64,000 bases of DNA from Manihot esculenta. Taxonomy: Eukaryota > Streptophyta > Magnoliopsida > Malpighiales > Euphorbiaceae. The notes below the pieces were generated by a model. The model saw only the letters and a program-made list of their open reading frames with translations, was not told the DNA's origin and did not search any database. Within the stretch, counting starts at the first letter, position 1, and the number at the start of each line of letters is the position of its first letter. The DNA is taken from assembly GCF_001659605.2 (NCBI RefSeq), contig NC_035178.2, positions 2,943,734-3,007,733 on the forward strand. Reading direction: 5' to 3'. Made by a program: the position numbers and the translations under genes. Of this stretch, positions 9,451-20,818 are shown in pieces.

Positions 9451-12400
9451 ATTTAATTTGTGGCTATCTTTTCTTTTTTTCCTTCGTCTGCCCTTCCCAA
9501 ATTAATCTATTAAATTGTTAGTATTAGAATCAATGTTTCCTTAAGCTTTTCAAGTATAAGTGTGATTAATGAGGGGTGATATTTGATTCGTTGATTAATT
9601 AATTATTAAGATGCATATACGATATATATGTACGAAAAATTAAAATATCTACAAAAAATTAAATTATCCAAATCTAAACATTCTGTTAATAATATTTAAA
9701 TTCATTTTCAACATTAAAAATTAATTTAAATTATATAAATTCATAAAAAATTAATTATTATTATTCGAATAAAATTTAAAATTTTATATATTTTAATTAA
9801 TAATTTATATAAAAAATATTTTTTATTTAAAAAATTTAATATTTTTAAAAGTATTTAAATTTTAATTTTTAAATAAAAATATATAAAAAATTATAAATAT
9901 TATTATAAAATATATTTTTTATATTAAATTAATTATTTATATAAACACAAGATAATCTATATAAAACTCAAATCTAATTCCAACTCCTTAATCATTTTTC
10001 TTTTCAAATCTAAATCGCCTCGAACCTAATTATAATTATTTAAATTTATTCAATTAAAAATCGATCGGATTAGATATTTAAAAATTTTCGATTCTAGAAA
10101 TTTCCTATGCTATGCATATTATTATTGAGAAAAGTTCTATGTTTAAAATATATAGCTGTAGCCTTAGATTAGGGCATGGTACAACTTTATAAATGTTTTG
10201 TTAATAATTAGCCTTAGATTAGGGCATGGTACAATTTTATAAATGTTTTGTTAATAATTTTATCTAAAATGTCATTCCTTTCTTTAATTACTACTATATA
10301 ATTTATATAAATATTGAAAATGATCAGATCAGATTTAGGTGTGGGGGCAAAAAAGGGAATAAAGAGAGACCAAGGGATCTTGAGACAGGAAAAATTAAAT
10401 AAAAAAATAAATAAATCATTCTCGTACTCGCACAAGGCTAATAGAGTGCGTTTAAAACATGACAGGAAACGCAGAGCTGTTTAACACAAAAACAAACGTT
10501 TCAAAAACAGGAAAGTGGGGCCAATGTCTTTTTGACTAGTTGGCCAGATTTACAGCTGTGAGTCCAAATCCATAGCCTCAGTCACTACAATCAACGGCCT
10601 CAATCAACCGTCTCAAAAGTACCCCGTTAAAATAACTGGTTTTGAAGATGACTTCAACCTCTTCCACGTATGAAGGGCCCACTCCCAGCCTGTACGAATC
10701 TCACGTGATTCGAGTTGAATCCCTTTGACTTTCTGGTCTAATCCTTTAGAACTCTGAACACACTCTTCGTCTAAGAGCGTGCCTCTCACTAAACGCGCAT
10801 TGTTCCTCCTAATTGGGTTTACTTTTAATTAAATTCAAAACAAACAACCAACCTTTTTTTAAAAATTAAAAAAATACACTTCAATTTCGTATCAATCGTT
10901 TTTCCCTTGTCACTTTGAAAAATATATATATATATATTTCCTTTATTATATATATATTAAATTTAAATTATATGTATATCAATTTATATTTATAAAATTT
11001 CATTTAATGATAAATATATCATAATAAATTTAAAAGCTCCCAAATTCTTTAATTTTTACAAAATATCATAATTTTTTAAATAATATTAATAAAATAATTT
11101 TCATATATTCATAAAATAATTATATCTATATATTGTTTTATTAAAAAAACCTATATATTTATGATTATTGGCTTTTTGATCATGGTTCACAGCAAATTAT
11201 TCAATTGGAAAAATGATAATGCCAAACCATGAAGATATTTAGTCTTTTAGATTTTTAAAATATTAAAAAACATTATATTAGTGAGAACATCTGAGGTCTT
11301 AATCCGAGCACACATCAGGAAGTGTAGTTTACGCGCTTTACTAGGGCAGGGATTTCACAAAGCCATTATCTGAAACGAATCGTTATCATAATTACATTGT
11401 AGCCGCCCACGTGGCAAAAAAATAATGGATACTGGAATCATACGGTGGAGATATGATGTAAGTTTTGGGAGAAGCAGTTGGGCAGTTGATGCTACAGCTG
11501 GCATCAAAACCCTAACTCACCGACTAAGTTTTGAAGTTCTCCAACAGCACTTGAATTGAATAATTGTGTATTGGCAGTTGCAGAGTGGGACCTGAAACCG
11601 GACAGTTGATTGTGAAGATTAAGATGAATTTAGCCGCTTGATTTGTAGTTATTAGTAGGGTCCTTTCTGTTCCCTTCCAACCTATTTGCCGGTGGTTTCG
11701 TCCTGCCACTGCCCTGTGGCCCACTGCCGCGTGGGAATGGCTCGTTTGTCGTTTTGTTACCTAGTCAACCACTTGCTTCTCTTCTCTCCGTCTTTTTTTT
11801 TTTAAAGAATTTTCAAAAATTAAAGATCAATTCCAATCAGTTTATAAAAATGACTTTTAAATTTTATTAATAAAATATTAATATATTATTTATTTATATA
11901 GATATATTAATATATATCCAATATATAAAATTGAAATAAATTAATATTATTTAAAAAAGTAAATATAAAATAAAATCAATTATACTTCATTATGCTTGAA
12001 GTTAATTCAATCGAATTAAATATCTAAAAGTATTTGATTTATTTTCATTTATATTTATTATATTATAAAGCCAAAAATTAACAAAAATAATAATATTGAT
12101 ATGCACAAAATAATCATTACTTTTTTATTACTTAATTTGAAGTAGTTTTAAGCTTCTGTTTCCTTTATTGAAAATATTTTTAAGAAAAATAATTTTTAAA
12201 TTTTTTGTCATTTAAAATATAAAAAAAGAATATTTTAATAAACAAAATTAAATCAAAATGATTTCCTCTTTTAATAAAAAATTAATAATTTTATTAATGC
12301 ATTCATATAAAAACTTATTTATATATTTTATTTTTAGATTAAAATTAAACAATAAAATATAAATTCCATTGTTGGAAAATATTTTGTAGAAAATATAAAT

Positions 12401-12462
12401 TATTTTTAAAAAATAAATAGAGACTAAATTAAATTTAATTACGACATTCAATGTGCATTTTG

Positions 12463-12495
<33 letters not shown>

Positions 12496-12607
12496 TTCAT
12501 TGGCATAACAATAAAAATATATTTTTTTCTGTTCTAAAAAATAAATTATTTTTATTCATTTCAAATTATAAGTAAATTTTTTAATATTGTAATTTATTTA
12601 TAAATCT

Positions 12608-12641
<34 letters not shown>

Positions 12642-13480
12642 AATAAAATTTATTTTTAATAATAAATTAATACTAACGGGATATAGATTGAAAAATATAA
12701 TATTTATTTTATTTCATAATTTTTTTATATTTTTTAAATTGTTTTAAATTATTATTTATTTTTATATTATAATAGCATGTAAAGAATTATTATAATTTTA
12801 TTTTATTTTATTTTTAAAAAATGTTTCAAAATATTTTTTAATATTTAATAAAATTTAATATTTTTAAAATAAATATAATTAAAAATTAATAAAAATTATA
12901 TTTTTTATTATATATAAAAAATTAAAATGGACAACTGAAAAGAATGTATAAAATTGATACCATCGGATCGCCATGTCAACTTGTGCACAGCTAAAGTGCC
13001 TTGATATATTTATTAGGTTCTGTCGTAGCTTTTACCACTCAAACAAGCTACGTAATGTACTAACTGCTGAGCCAACTGGCATTGAAAATGACGCTCTATG
13101 ATTTTGTTATTTGGCTTTCAAGATTTTTTTTTTCTCACAATTATTATTTTTAAATCATAATAATATAATATTTTAAATTAGTATATCAATTATAATAAAA
13201 ATAAAATTATAATAATTTAATTACAATATAAAAATAAATAATAATTTTAAAATAATTAAAAAAAAAACATTATAAGGAGGATGAAATAATATTTATTAAT
13301 TTTATTATAATATTTTAAAATTTTATCAAAATCACACTTTTATTTTGTTAAAAAGTTTAGTTATTTTCTTTATTTTCACAATGGATAATATGCAGGATTT
13401 ATTTTAATTTCTATATTTGTATGGTTATGGGCGTGGCGTGTGTCTGGAAGTGATTGGATGTTGTTGGGTACAACTGGAAC
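9451..13480. other. Long AT-rich spacer with local simple repeats
   Basis: No gene is supported here. Two islands of more balanced composition stand out, at about 10430-10830 and 11280-11790. The second holds a G-box-like CCACGTGGCA (11407-11416) and a telobox AAACCCTAA (11507-11515). The rest is strongly AT-rich, with (ATT)n at about 12466-12495 and (AT)n at about 12608-12636. Confidence 0.5.
10161..10260. repeat. 50-bp tandem duplication
   Basis: Two adjacent 50-bp copies (10161-10210 and 10211-10260) starting GCCTTAGATTAGGGCATGG are almost identical. This indicates a recent local duplication in non-coding DNA. Confidence 0.9.
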
Positions 13481-13489
13481 ATTCTCGAT

Positions 13490-13863
13490 TGGGCTTACTT
13501 GGGCCATTTCGTCTACTACTAAGATAATATAAGCAACCCATTACAGTTATAAGGTTAAGCCCAAAACCAAAACGGGCTTCAGTTTAAACTTTTAACACAA
13601 GCGAGGCTTCCCCCGCAAGGTGACATAATTATTATGGCCTTTTGCTTTGGACATCTCTGCAAACCATACATTGTCTCCAAAAATTCTTTCCAAACCATTT
13701 TTCAGAGAAAGAATTTTCTCTCTTCCTTCTGTTTCTTCCCTAAAGCCTAAGGGCTGTCTTTTTGCTGGTGCTGTGGATGGGACAAGAGTGGCTCCTCCTC
13801 CTCCCATGTCCGGAAGTGAGTTTGCTCCCTTCTCTTTTGGGTGAAGGTTGTATATAGTTTTTT
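13490..13863 (+). other. Orphan promoter plus first-exon-like island
   Basis: A balanced-composition island in AT-rich DNA. Site II motifs TGGGCT (13490), TGGGCC (13500) and AGCCCA (13558) precede a pyrimidine-rich stretch like a plant 5' leader (13720-13745). A short open segment follows, ending PPPPMSGSEFAPFSFG, with a GGGTGAAG donor-like site near 13840. About 250 bp later a TATAG|GG acceptor-like site at 14112 opens another short frame. I do not recognise the product. It may be the 5' end of a gene whose body was lost, or a non-coding leader exon. Confidence 0.3.
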
Positions 13864-16800
13864 TTTTTATTATTATTTAATAAATTATGCTTTTTTGGAA
13901 TTTCTTGTAATCCTGCCTTGATAATTTAATATTTAGTTATTTCTTTGCTTCCTCCGAATCTTTACTTCATGTTCGAAGACTGACGATGGTGATCGATGAT
14001 AACTCATAAAATTCCTTCACTTTTTATTGGTGTGTTTAGTTTAGACAGGTGCTTCTAGTTCTAATTAGAGACTCTTTGCGATTGTGAAAGTTATTCCTTC
14101 CCTTTTTATAGGGTCAGATTGTTCACCACCTCGTAATGCATGCTCAATGGTTTCAGCTAAATCCGGTTTTGCATGTACTTTTCTGCTGCTTCTTTACTTT
14201 TAAAAATCTATGATTTGTTGTGTAATGGTCTTTTATGATTTAATTCTCTAGAGATTTTTTTTTATCGGTTTTAGAAACCCATGTATTATGAACATCTGTT
14301 AAGTCATGAGTTTCATGAGTTTTGTACTGTATGGGTGCATTATGAATCTATCTTTATTTTTTATTTGAAAAAAAATAGTGTAAGAGTATATTTAATATTA
14401 TTATTAAAATTACCGCTTAAAAAAACACTCTTTTAAATATGTTAATTAAAAATTATTAAAGATAATTGAAATATAAATTTGATAATTTTTAATTATAAAA
14501 ATTATTTAAATAATAAAATAATTTATTTCTATATTACTTTTTTATATAAATGTTATATAATACGTACTCCTTATTTTATTCCATAATCATTATAATTCTA
14601 TAGTGGTTAAATCGGTTAATTTTTATCCAGTCAACTAATTATTACTCTTAAAAAGTTTTTAAGAGCAAAAACATCAATATGTTTCATACGATATACTTCT
14701 AAATAAATAATAAATAATATAAAGAGAATTATATATATTTAATATAATCTTTAATTTATTTTTATTTTATACCAATTTATATTTATATTATTCTTTAAAA
14801 ACTCTAATGTTGAAAAATTAATCAATACGACAACTGAATTATAAAGAAGAAATTTTATAAGGAATAAGAAGAGAAAATTGCTATAAAATAAAAAAATACT
14901 TTCTTTTGAAATAATCCTAATATGTAATATTACATTTTCGTTGGTTATTTTTTAGTAGATTTTTTTTTAATATTTTCTTTATAAATTTCATTCTTTATAA
15001 ATTTCACTGGCATAAATTAATTTATTATATATAAATAATAAATTAAAATTTGATTGAATTATTTTTATATTTATTTTTTTCGTATATAATATTATAATTT
15101 TAATATATTATTATGGAATGAAATTATAAAATATATATTATAATTGAAAGACGAGAATAAGAAATTTTTTAAATTATTCTTAGTTGAATATGATCATAAT
15201 ATATTTATCTTTATTTTGATTGGTTAACAATTAAAAAAATAAAAATTAAATTTTGAATTGATTAGATTAATGTTTTTTTTAAATTTAAATTTTATTATTA
15301 AGTAATATTTATTTTTTAAATTAATCTAAGTTAAACTAATTATTATATATGTAATTAATTAAATTTTATTGAAACATCATTTTAAACAAATTATTAATTT
15401 ACGATTTAATGTGTTAAATTAAATTTTAAGAAGCTCATAATAATTTATTTATTATTTTTATTATTTTTCATGCATTTCTTCATTCTAAGAATTTTTAACA
15501 TAATATTTTATTTTATAAATATTAATTATTTTCATTATGATTTCATTTTATTTGTACTTTCAAAAAGTAATTTTTAGATGTTATAATTAATATAGAACTT
15601 TATTGTTAATTTACAATTTTAACTAAAAAAATTATAAAACTATTAAATTTTCTAGTTATTACATATTTTAAAAATAAATTCAACCAATTAAAAAAATTAA
15701 TATTTGCCAATTTTAAAGTAAATATTATATTTTATTATGAATTATATTTTCATATAATTTATATTTATTTTATTATTATAAATTTTATAACTAATTTATT
15801 TTTAATAAAGAATAAAAACTGAAATTTATATATTTAAAGTTAAAATATATAGTTTTTTAAAATAAAATTATTTTAAAATAAAATTTTAATAAATTTTAGT
15901 TTTTTAACTTCCATGTAATAGCATTCATGTAGGTTTAGTCGGTAATTTTTTAATATTTTATCAATAAGTTATGATATTATTGGTTTGATATATTACCCAA
16001 TATTTAGAGTGGGTAATAATTTCCCATAAAATAAGTGGATAAAGAGTGCGGGAGTAAGAATAAAGCTGGTCGACGATGATTGTGACGGTGACTATGAAGC
16101 AGCAGCGGCAGCTCCTCTAATAAAACGGTGGTCCATATTTCATAGTCTTGCTCTCTGGGGATGGTGACCCTCTTGCTGAGTTGTGACAACCTTCATTTCT
16201 GTAGATAAGGATGGAGACCCGAGACAGCATTCGACACTTCATTTATTTTTGGGCAAAAGCCCATTGCCCCACACCAAACTTTGATATTGAATGAGCTGCT
16301 GCCAACTCTTTTGATCTGTCCATTCAATAAAAACCACACACAATCTTCTCACATTCTGCTTTCTGCTTTTACCTCAGATTGGCTTCTCTGCTCTGGTTAG
16401 CTAAAGATACCCTTTCACAATCTTACATGTCGGCCGTGTAAAACTATGTTCGCTACGTTAATTTTTTTCGTTTTTAGTCTCATCAAATGTGGGTCAGGCA
16501 TGTCATTGATATGAAATTTAACCATAATGAACAAGAATTTGGAAAAAAAAAAAAAAATCTACTTATCAATTTGGCAAATCCCCATGATCCTACCTTGTTT
16601 TGTTTGTTTAGACAGAAAGGCTTTTGGGGTATAAGGAGTTGATGAGAAACGCATTCTCCCAGTCATTAGATTCAAGAATCAAGAACAAAAGAGTTTTTTA
16701 TTTTTTCCTCAGTTTTTCTGTTTTCCCACAGAAAACTGCAAACTATGATAATTTTCAGGTAATTGGCATGGAAATTGTATTAATTTAAGGTATTGCACAA

Positions 16801-16905
16801 AGTGATCTTCATGGGTTGGGTATGGGAAATTTATAAACCATACAAACTTGTTTCCTGTTATGAATTACACAAGAAATTGAAGTTAAGACATAGCACCTAT
16901 AATTT
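13864..16905. other. Spacer, mostly very AT-rich
   Basis: From 13864 to about 14360 the composition resembles intron sequence following the orphan exon-like island. From 14360 to 15990 it is extremely AT-rich with no features. At 16020-16400 the composition is balanced again, but I see no convincing exon. Confidence 0.5.
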
Positions 16906-17598
16906 CTAATGAGACCTGACAAAGAAAATACTCAATTCTGCCCCTGGTGCACCATCTGGATTAATCATATGCAAAGCTTCAGAATCCTTGGAACCTACCA
17001 CTCTCTCAAACCTTGCCCTTATGTACGTCAATTCACCGTATGCTGTACTTTCCTTCTCATTCGGGCTTGGAAGAACGCCTGCGCCCATCGAAACACCTCT
17101 CAAAAGCTGCATAACATGAAGCTCATCATCGGACATTTGCTTCCTTCTAATAGAGTAACCCATTTTTCTTCCGTTACAATATACAGCCCACACGAACTCC
17201 TCCAGCACTTTCTTCTTATGAGTCTTGGTCTCGCTCTCTAGCGCGATTCTTACTATATCAGATGCCATTTCTTTGTGAAACGCACTCGTATGCATGGGTA
17301 GCTCTATAACAAACATTGGCACAGAATGAGGATCCTCTTGTATGGTTAGAGTTACTCTTCCTTTCCGGTAACCGAAGATGGTACCTGTAGTAGCATTGTC
17401 TTTAAGTAAAGGTTTTCGAGGCCTACCTAGAAGCGCAACCATCTTGCAACCTGAGGTTAACATGGGGAAAAGTTTGAATATTTTAAGAAGACCACCGGAA
17501 CTAGATTTCGAGCGCTTCTCGCCGGTAGTTTTCCGGAGCAAAGATAGTATGGCTGGATTCTCCATTTGGAAGTAGGGGCTAGAGTGCAGAGGCGGCAT
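16906..17598 (-). CDS. MIZU-KUSSEI 1-like (DUF617) protein, 230 aa
   Basis: Single-exon member of the plant-specific DUF617 family. The founding member MIZ1 is needed for root hydrotropism and associates with the endoplasmic reticulum; the role of this paralogue is unknown. The start is an ATG (MPPLHSSP) in a good context, and the frame ends at a stop at 16906-16908. The N-terminal 60 residues are basic and low in conservation. The domain then runs to the C-terminus: TGTIFGYRKGRVTLTIQED, VPMFVIELPMHTSAFHKEM, FVWAVYCNGRKMGYSIRRK, then ELTYIRARFERVVGSKDSEA and NPDGAPGAELSIFFVRSH. Length and intronless structure match the family. The upstream flank is pyrimidine-rich on the coding strand. Confidence 0.9.
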   Translation of the reverse strand: MPPLHSSPYFQMENPAILSLLRKTTGEKRSKSSSGGLLKIFKLFPMLTSGCKMVALLGRPRKPLLKDNATTGTIFGYRKGRVTLTIQEDPHSVPMFVIELPMHTSAFHKEMASDIVRIALESETKTHKKKVLEEFVWAVYCNGRKMGYSIRRKQMSDDELHVMQLLRGVSMGAGVLPSPNEKESTAYGELTYIRARFERVVGSKDSEALHMINPDGAPGAELSIFFVRSH

Positions 17599-20204
17599 TG
17601 TAGGAATCTGGGGTAAGGTTTCTGAAATTTAAGAAATAAAACACAACAAAGATATTGGAGAAATGTGTTGGAGTTGAGCTACTGACAAAGTATAAGATAA
17701 ATATAGAGAGAAGATGGCCAGATTTGGAATCTCTTTGAAGTGAGAAGAAGGAGAGATCGACCCCTCCAAGTTGGTTGAGAGAAAAGGAAAAATGAGTAGT
17801 AATGGTAAGATGTGACCGAGTTTAGTGATGAAAAAAGAGATGGGACTTCGAATATGATAAAATAACAGAGGTCGGACCACATAATGCAGGGATAAAAACT
17901 CAAAAAAAAAAAAGATGAAAAAAAGGACTGCTAATGTTGGCATGGGCATGTGCCTCTCTGATCATTACATGGGTCATCAACATCACTTGCTTTTGGCTTT
18001 GCCAAACTCTTACCTTAATTATTGAAGTGCAGCTCATCTTTCCCTCTATACAGTTTCTCCATTGGAAATTTTTGCTTGCGGGTGACTCTCTCTTCCGTCA
18101 ACAGGATTGCTTAGAGCCAATGAAGCATCCACACTACTGGGGTTCATTTACCTTCAGTCATCTCTACTGGGTACGCTTTAATTTCACCTTTGAATTAGTT
18201 TCATTTACAGTGACGGTGATAGTTGGAAAATCGCAGTCATCGCATTAAAATTTCTGATCTAATTAATCAATGTACAAACACAAGTTGATCCCTTACCTTT
18301 AAGTGCTCACCACATGCTTACAAAAATGTCCAAACAAAAACAAGTCAGTGTCCAATTAAGATGGGGTCCTTTTACATAGGCTAAATAGAAACAGGAAGGA
18401 TATTGTATGTATCACCATTGTGCACCATGAAAATTTAAGTTACTGGTTCTTTGCTTTGAACACAAGGACATAAATGAATGATAAGAAATTGTTATGGTAG
18501 TGTCTAGAAACGGTATGGAGCATCCTCAACATTCTAATTTCATGAATTGCCCCCCCCCCCCCCCTCCCCCTTATTGAACACAAGAATCATCAAGCACATG
18601 TAGTGATTGGACAAGAGGTTATATTTTCATTTTCTATTTCTATTTTTTGTTTTGCTTATTACAAGAGGACTCATATTTCCTCGTTGATGCAACATAAAGC
18701 TGCAAGAACAGACACCCATGATCCTATGACTTGAAACAGTGTCAAGGCTTTATCTTAATTAACACTGTTCAGTATTGACATCTTCTTCTTGTCTGTTTTG
18801 TTTCTATAACTGGTTTTAGAGTCAATGAATTGGAAAAAGTTATTTAAAGCAAATAGGAGAGCTTGAAATTGGCTGAATTGATGTAAAATAAAATGATTCC
18901 ACAATCTAAGCTATGCCTTTGTCGTTTGGCTTGTAATTATTGTGGGTGTGATGGGATACATATTGCCACTGATTGTTCCTCTGTCACTTATCTTTCAGTT
19001 CAGTCCATGTGATATTTAATTGCTTTTTGGTTACTTGCTATTAATAGATTTAATTTAAGAAAGAGAAATTGAAGCTTCATGTAATCTTTTTTTTTTCTTT
19101 TCATATCATTATTTTTTTTTATATGACCCACTAGACTAAATGAACGAGTTTAGCATTCTAGCTTCTTTTAGTGTTAAGTGGTGGGCTTCTTAATGCACTA
19201 CTGGTTACAGCTAACAAGATGGGCAAACACCGATTGCTTGTAATCCAATCTAAATGCAGCTAAAGCTTCATAAAACCATTGGAAAAAATAACACACACAT
19301 AGAAGCTAGGTTCTTATATCTTTGAAATTTAAAAAACTATAATGAATTCTCTCATACATTATTCTGATTGTAATTTTACTTAATATTCTTCCACCTTTAA
19401 AATGTAGTAAGGTCTCTAGTTTGATTCTCCTTATCTGTCTGTCTATTTTGATAGCTCTTTATGTTTCCATTGAATCCATTAAAAAGATTAAATCAATTTT
19501 CTTTTATTTGTTAAAAAAAATGAAAAATGCAGAATATGATATTGGAAGAGACTCATCCACCTTTATAGTTAATTGCAGGGCTGGCATTGGATAACCATCT
19601 TTGATAAAGAGCAATAACGCCCTGCTTGCATGTCCATTTTTGTTTAGAAAAGAGAAATAAGATGATATCATCATATTATAATTAAAAAGAGGATTCAGTA
19701 AAGCCTTCTCTTACTATCCTTAAAAAGTTTAGTTGATCATATGATTGGTGTGCTCCCCCAACAATGGCTGAACATTTTATAGTGTTGTGTTATGCCCCAT
19801 GTGGATGATCTTCTTATATAATTATCCATTCTACTTCTCCTTTGAGCCCTAAAGGCTAAGGCTCCCACTTTGTTTTGTTTTGTTTTGATTTCATTAAAAG
19901 AATGATAATGTTTCATATTTCATATTTCATTATTTTCATTATATAATAAGTTATTTTTTAAAAAATAATTTTTATAAACATATTTTCTAAACAAACAGAA
20001 TTTTAATATATGTAAATCGACTGGTTGAGGATATTGATTTTATTTCATATATGTTGATTGTAACTAAAAAAAGGTTGAAAGTTACTTTCAAAAGAAAATC
20101 AGGGAACATTTTGTAATTAACACTTTGTTTTTGCCATCGGCCTTTTCCCCTGGCGGATTTGGGTCCTAAAGGAGGCTCAAACGAGTTTATTCTGGACAGG
20201 CTAA
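17599..20204. other. Spacer between divergent MIZ1-like and S9 peptidase genes
   Basis: It holds the presumed MIZ1-like promoter at the left. A poly-C tract interrupted by one T lies at 18550-18570. The rest is ordinary AT-rich spacer, and short open frames here look random. Confidence 0.5.
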
Positions 20205-20235
20205 GGCCCATTTTCAGCCCAAATTATCATGGGCC
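20205..20235 (+). promoter_or_regulatory. Site II cluster upstream of the S9 peptidase gene
   Basis: Three TGGGCY/RGCCCA motifs lie within 31 bp: GGCCCA at 20205, AGCCCA at 20216 and TGGGCC at 20230. They are about 585 bp before the proposed start codon. Such clusters are common in promoters of broadly expressed plant genes. This assignment is from motif and position only. Confidence 0.35.
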
Positions 20236-20818
20236 ACTTGTGTATAGAGAGCCCGCAGTGTCCCTCCTGCTCGATCAGTTAATAATAATAAGTTAATTAA
20301 TTAATTGAGGGACACTTTCTGTTATTAATTACATAGATTAGAGTATGTATAAATCTTAAGAATGTGAGATTTAGATAAATGAGGCAGTTTTGCAAGGCCA
20401 AATATAGAGTAACGTCTTAACTATCTCTTATCGTTAATAAAATATATATATTAAAGGAAATAATTTTCATATTTACATATAAAAAATAAAATAAAATTAT
20501 TGAACCACAAATAATTAGCTAACTATAATTATGCATAAATTGAACCAAGGTAAAATTTATATAAACAAAATTAATTATATTATAGTAGTAAGATTAATTT
20601 GCTTTTTCTTTATTTGTATTTTTTTAGATACTAATTAATTAATTAATCAATCTAATATAATTGAGGCTCTGCTAGTGAGTTTTTAAACCTTCCATGATCG
20701 CTGCTGAGGACAGGAGAAATCCTGGTTTCGTCAAAATGAAGGGTGGAGATTTGTTCCAACTCCCAACATTTGTTCCCTCATAAAACATTCAAATAAAACT
20801 CTCTCATGTCTATATTTT

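Noticed and set aside
16004..16189. Minus-strand 61-codon open frame in a balanced-composition patch
   Set aside because: No domain, no splice continuity and histidine/leucine-rich low-complexity content; it cannot be separated from chance.
17934..18248. 104-codon open frame upstream of the MIZ1-like gene
   Set aside because: Composition and residues look random, there are no splice partners or domain, and it overlaps the likely divergent promoter region.
18550..18570. Poly-C tract
   Set aside because: A simple homopolymer run with one T; possibly variable in length, but with no evidence of function.
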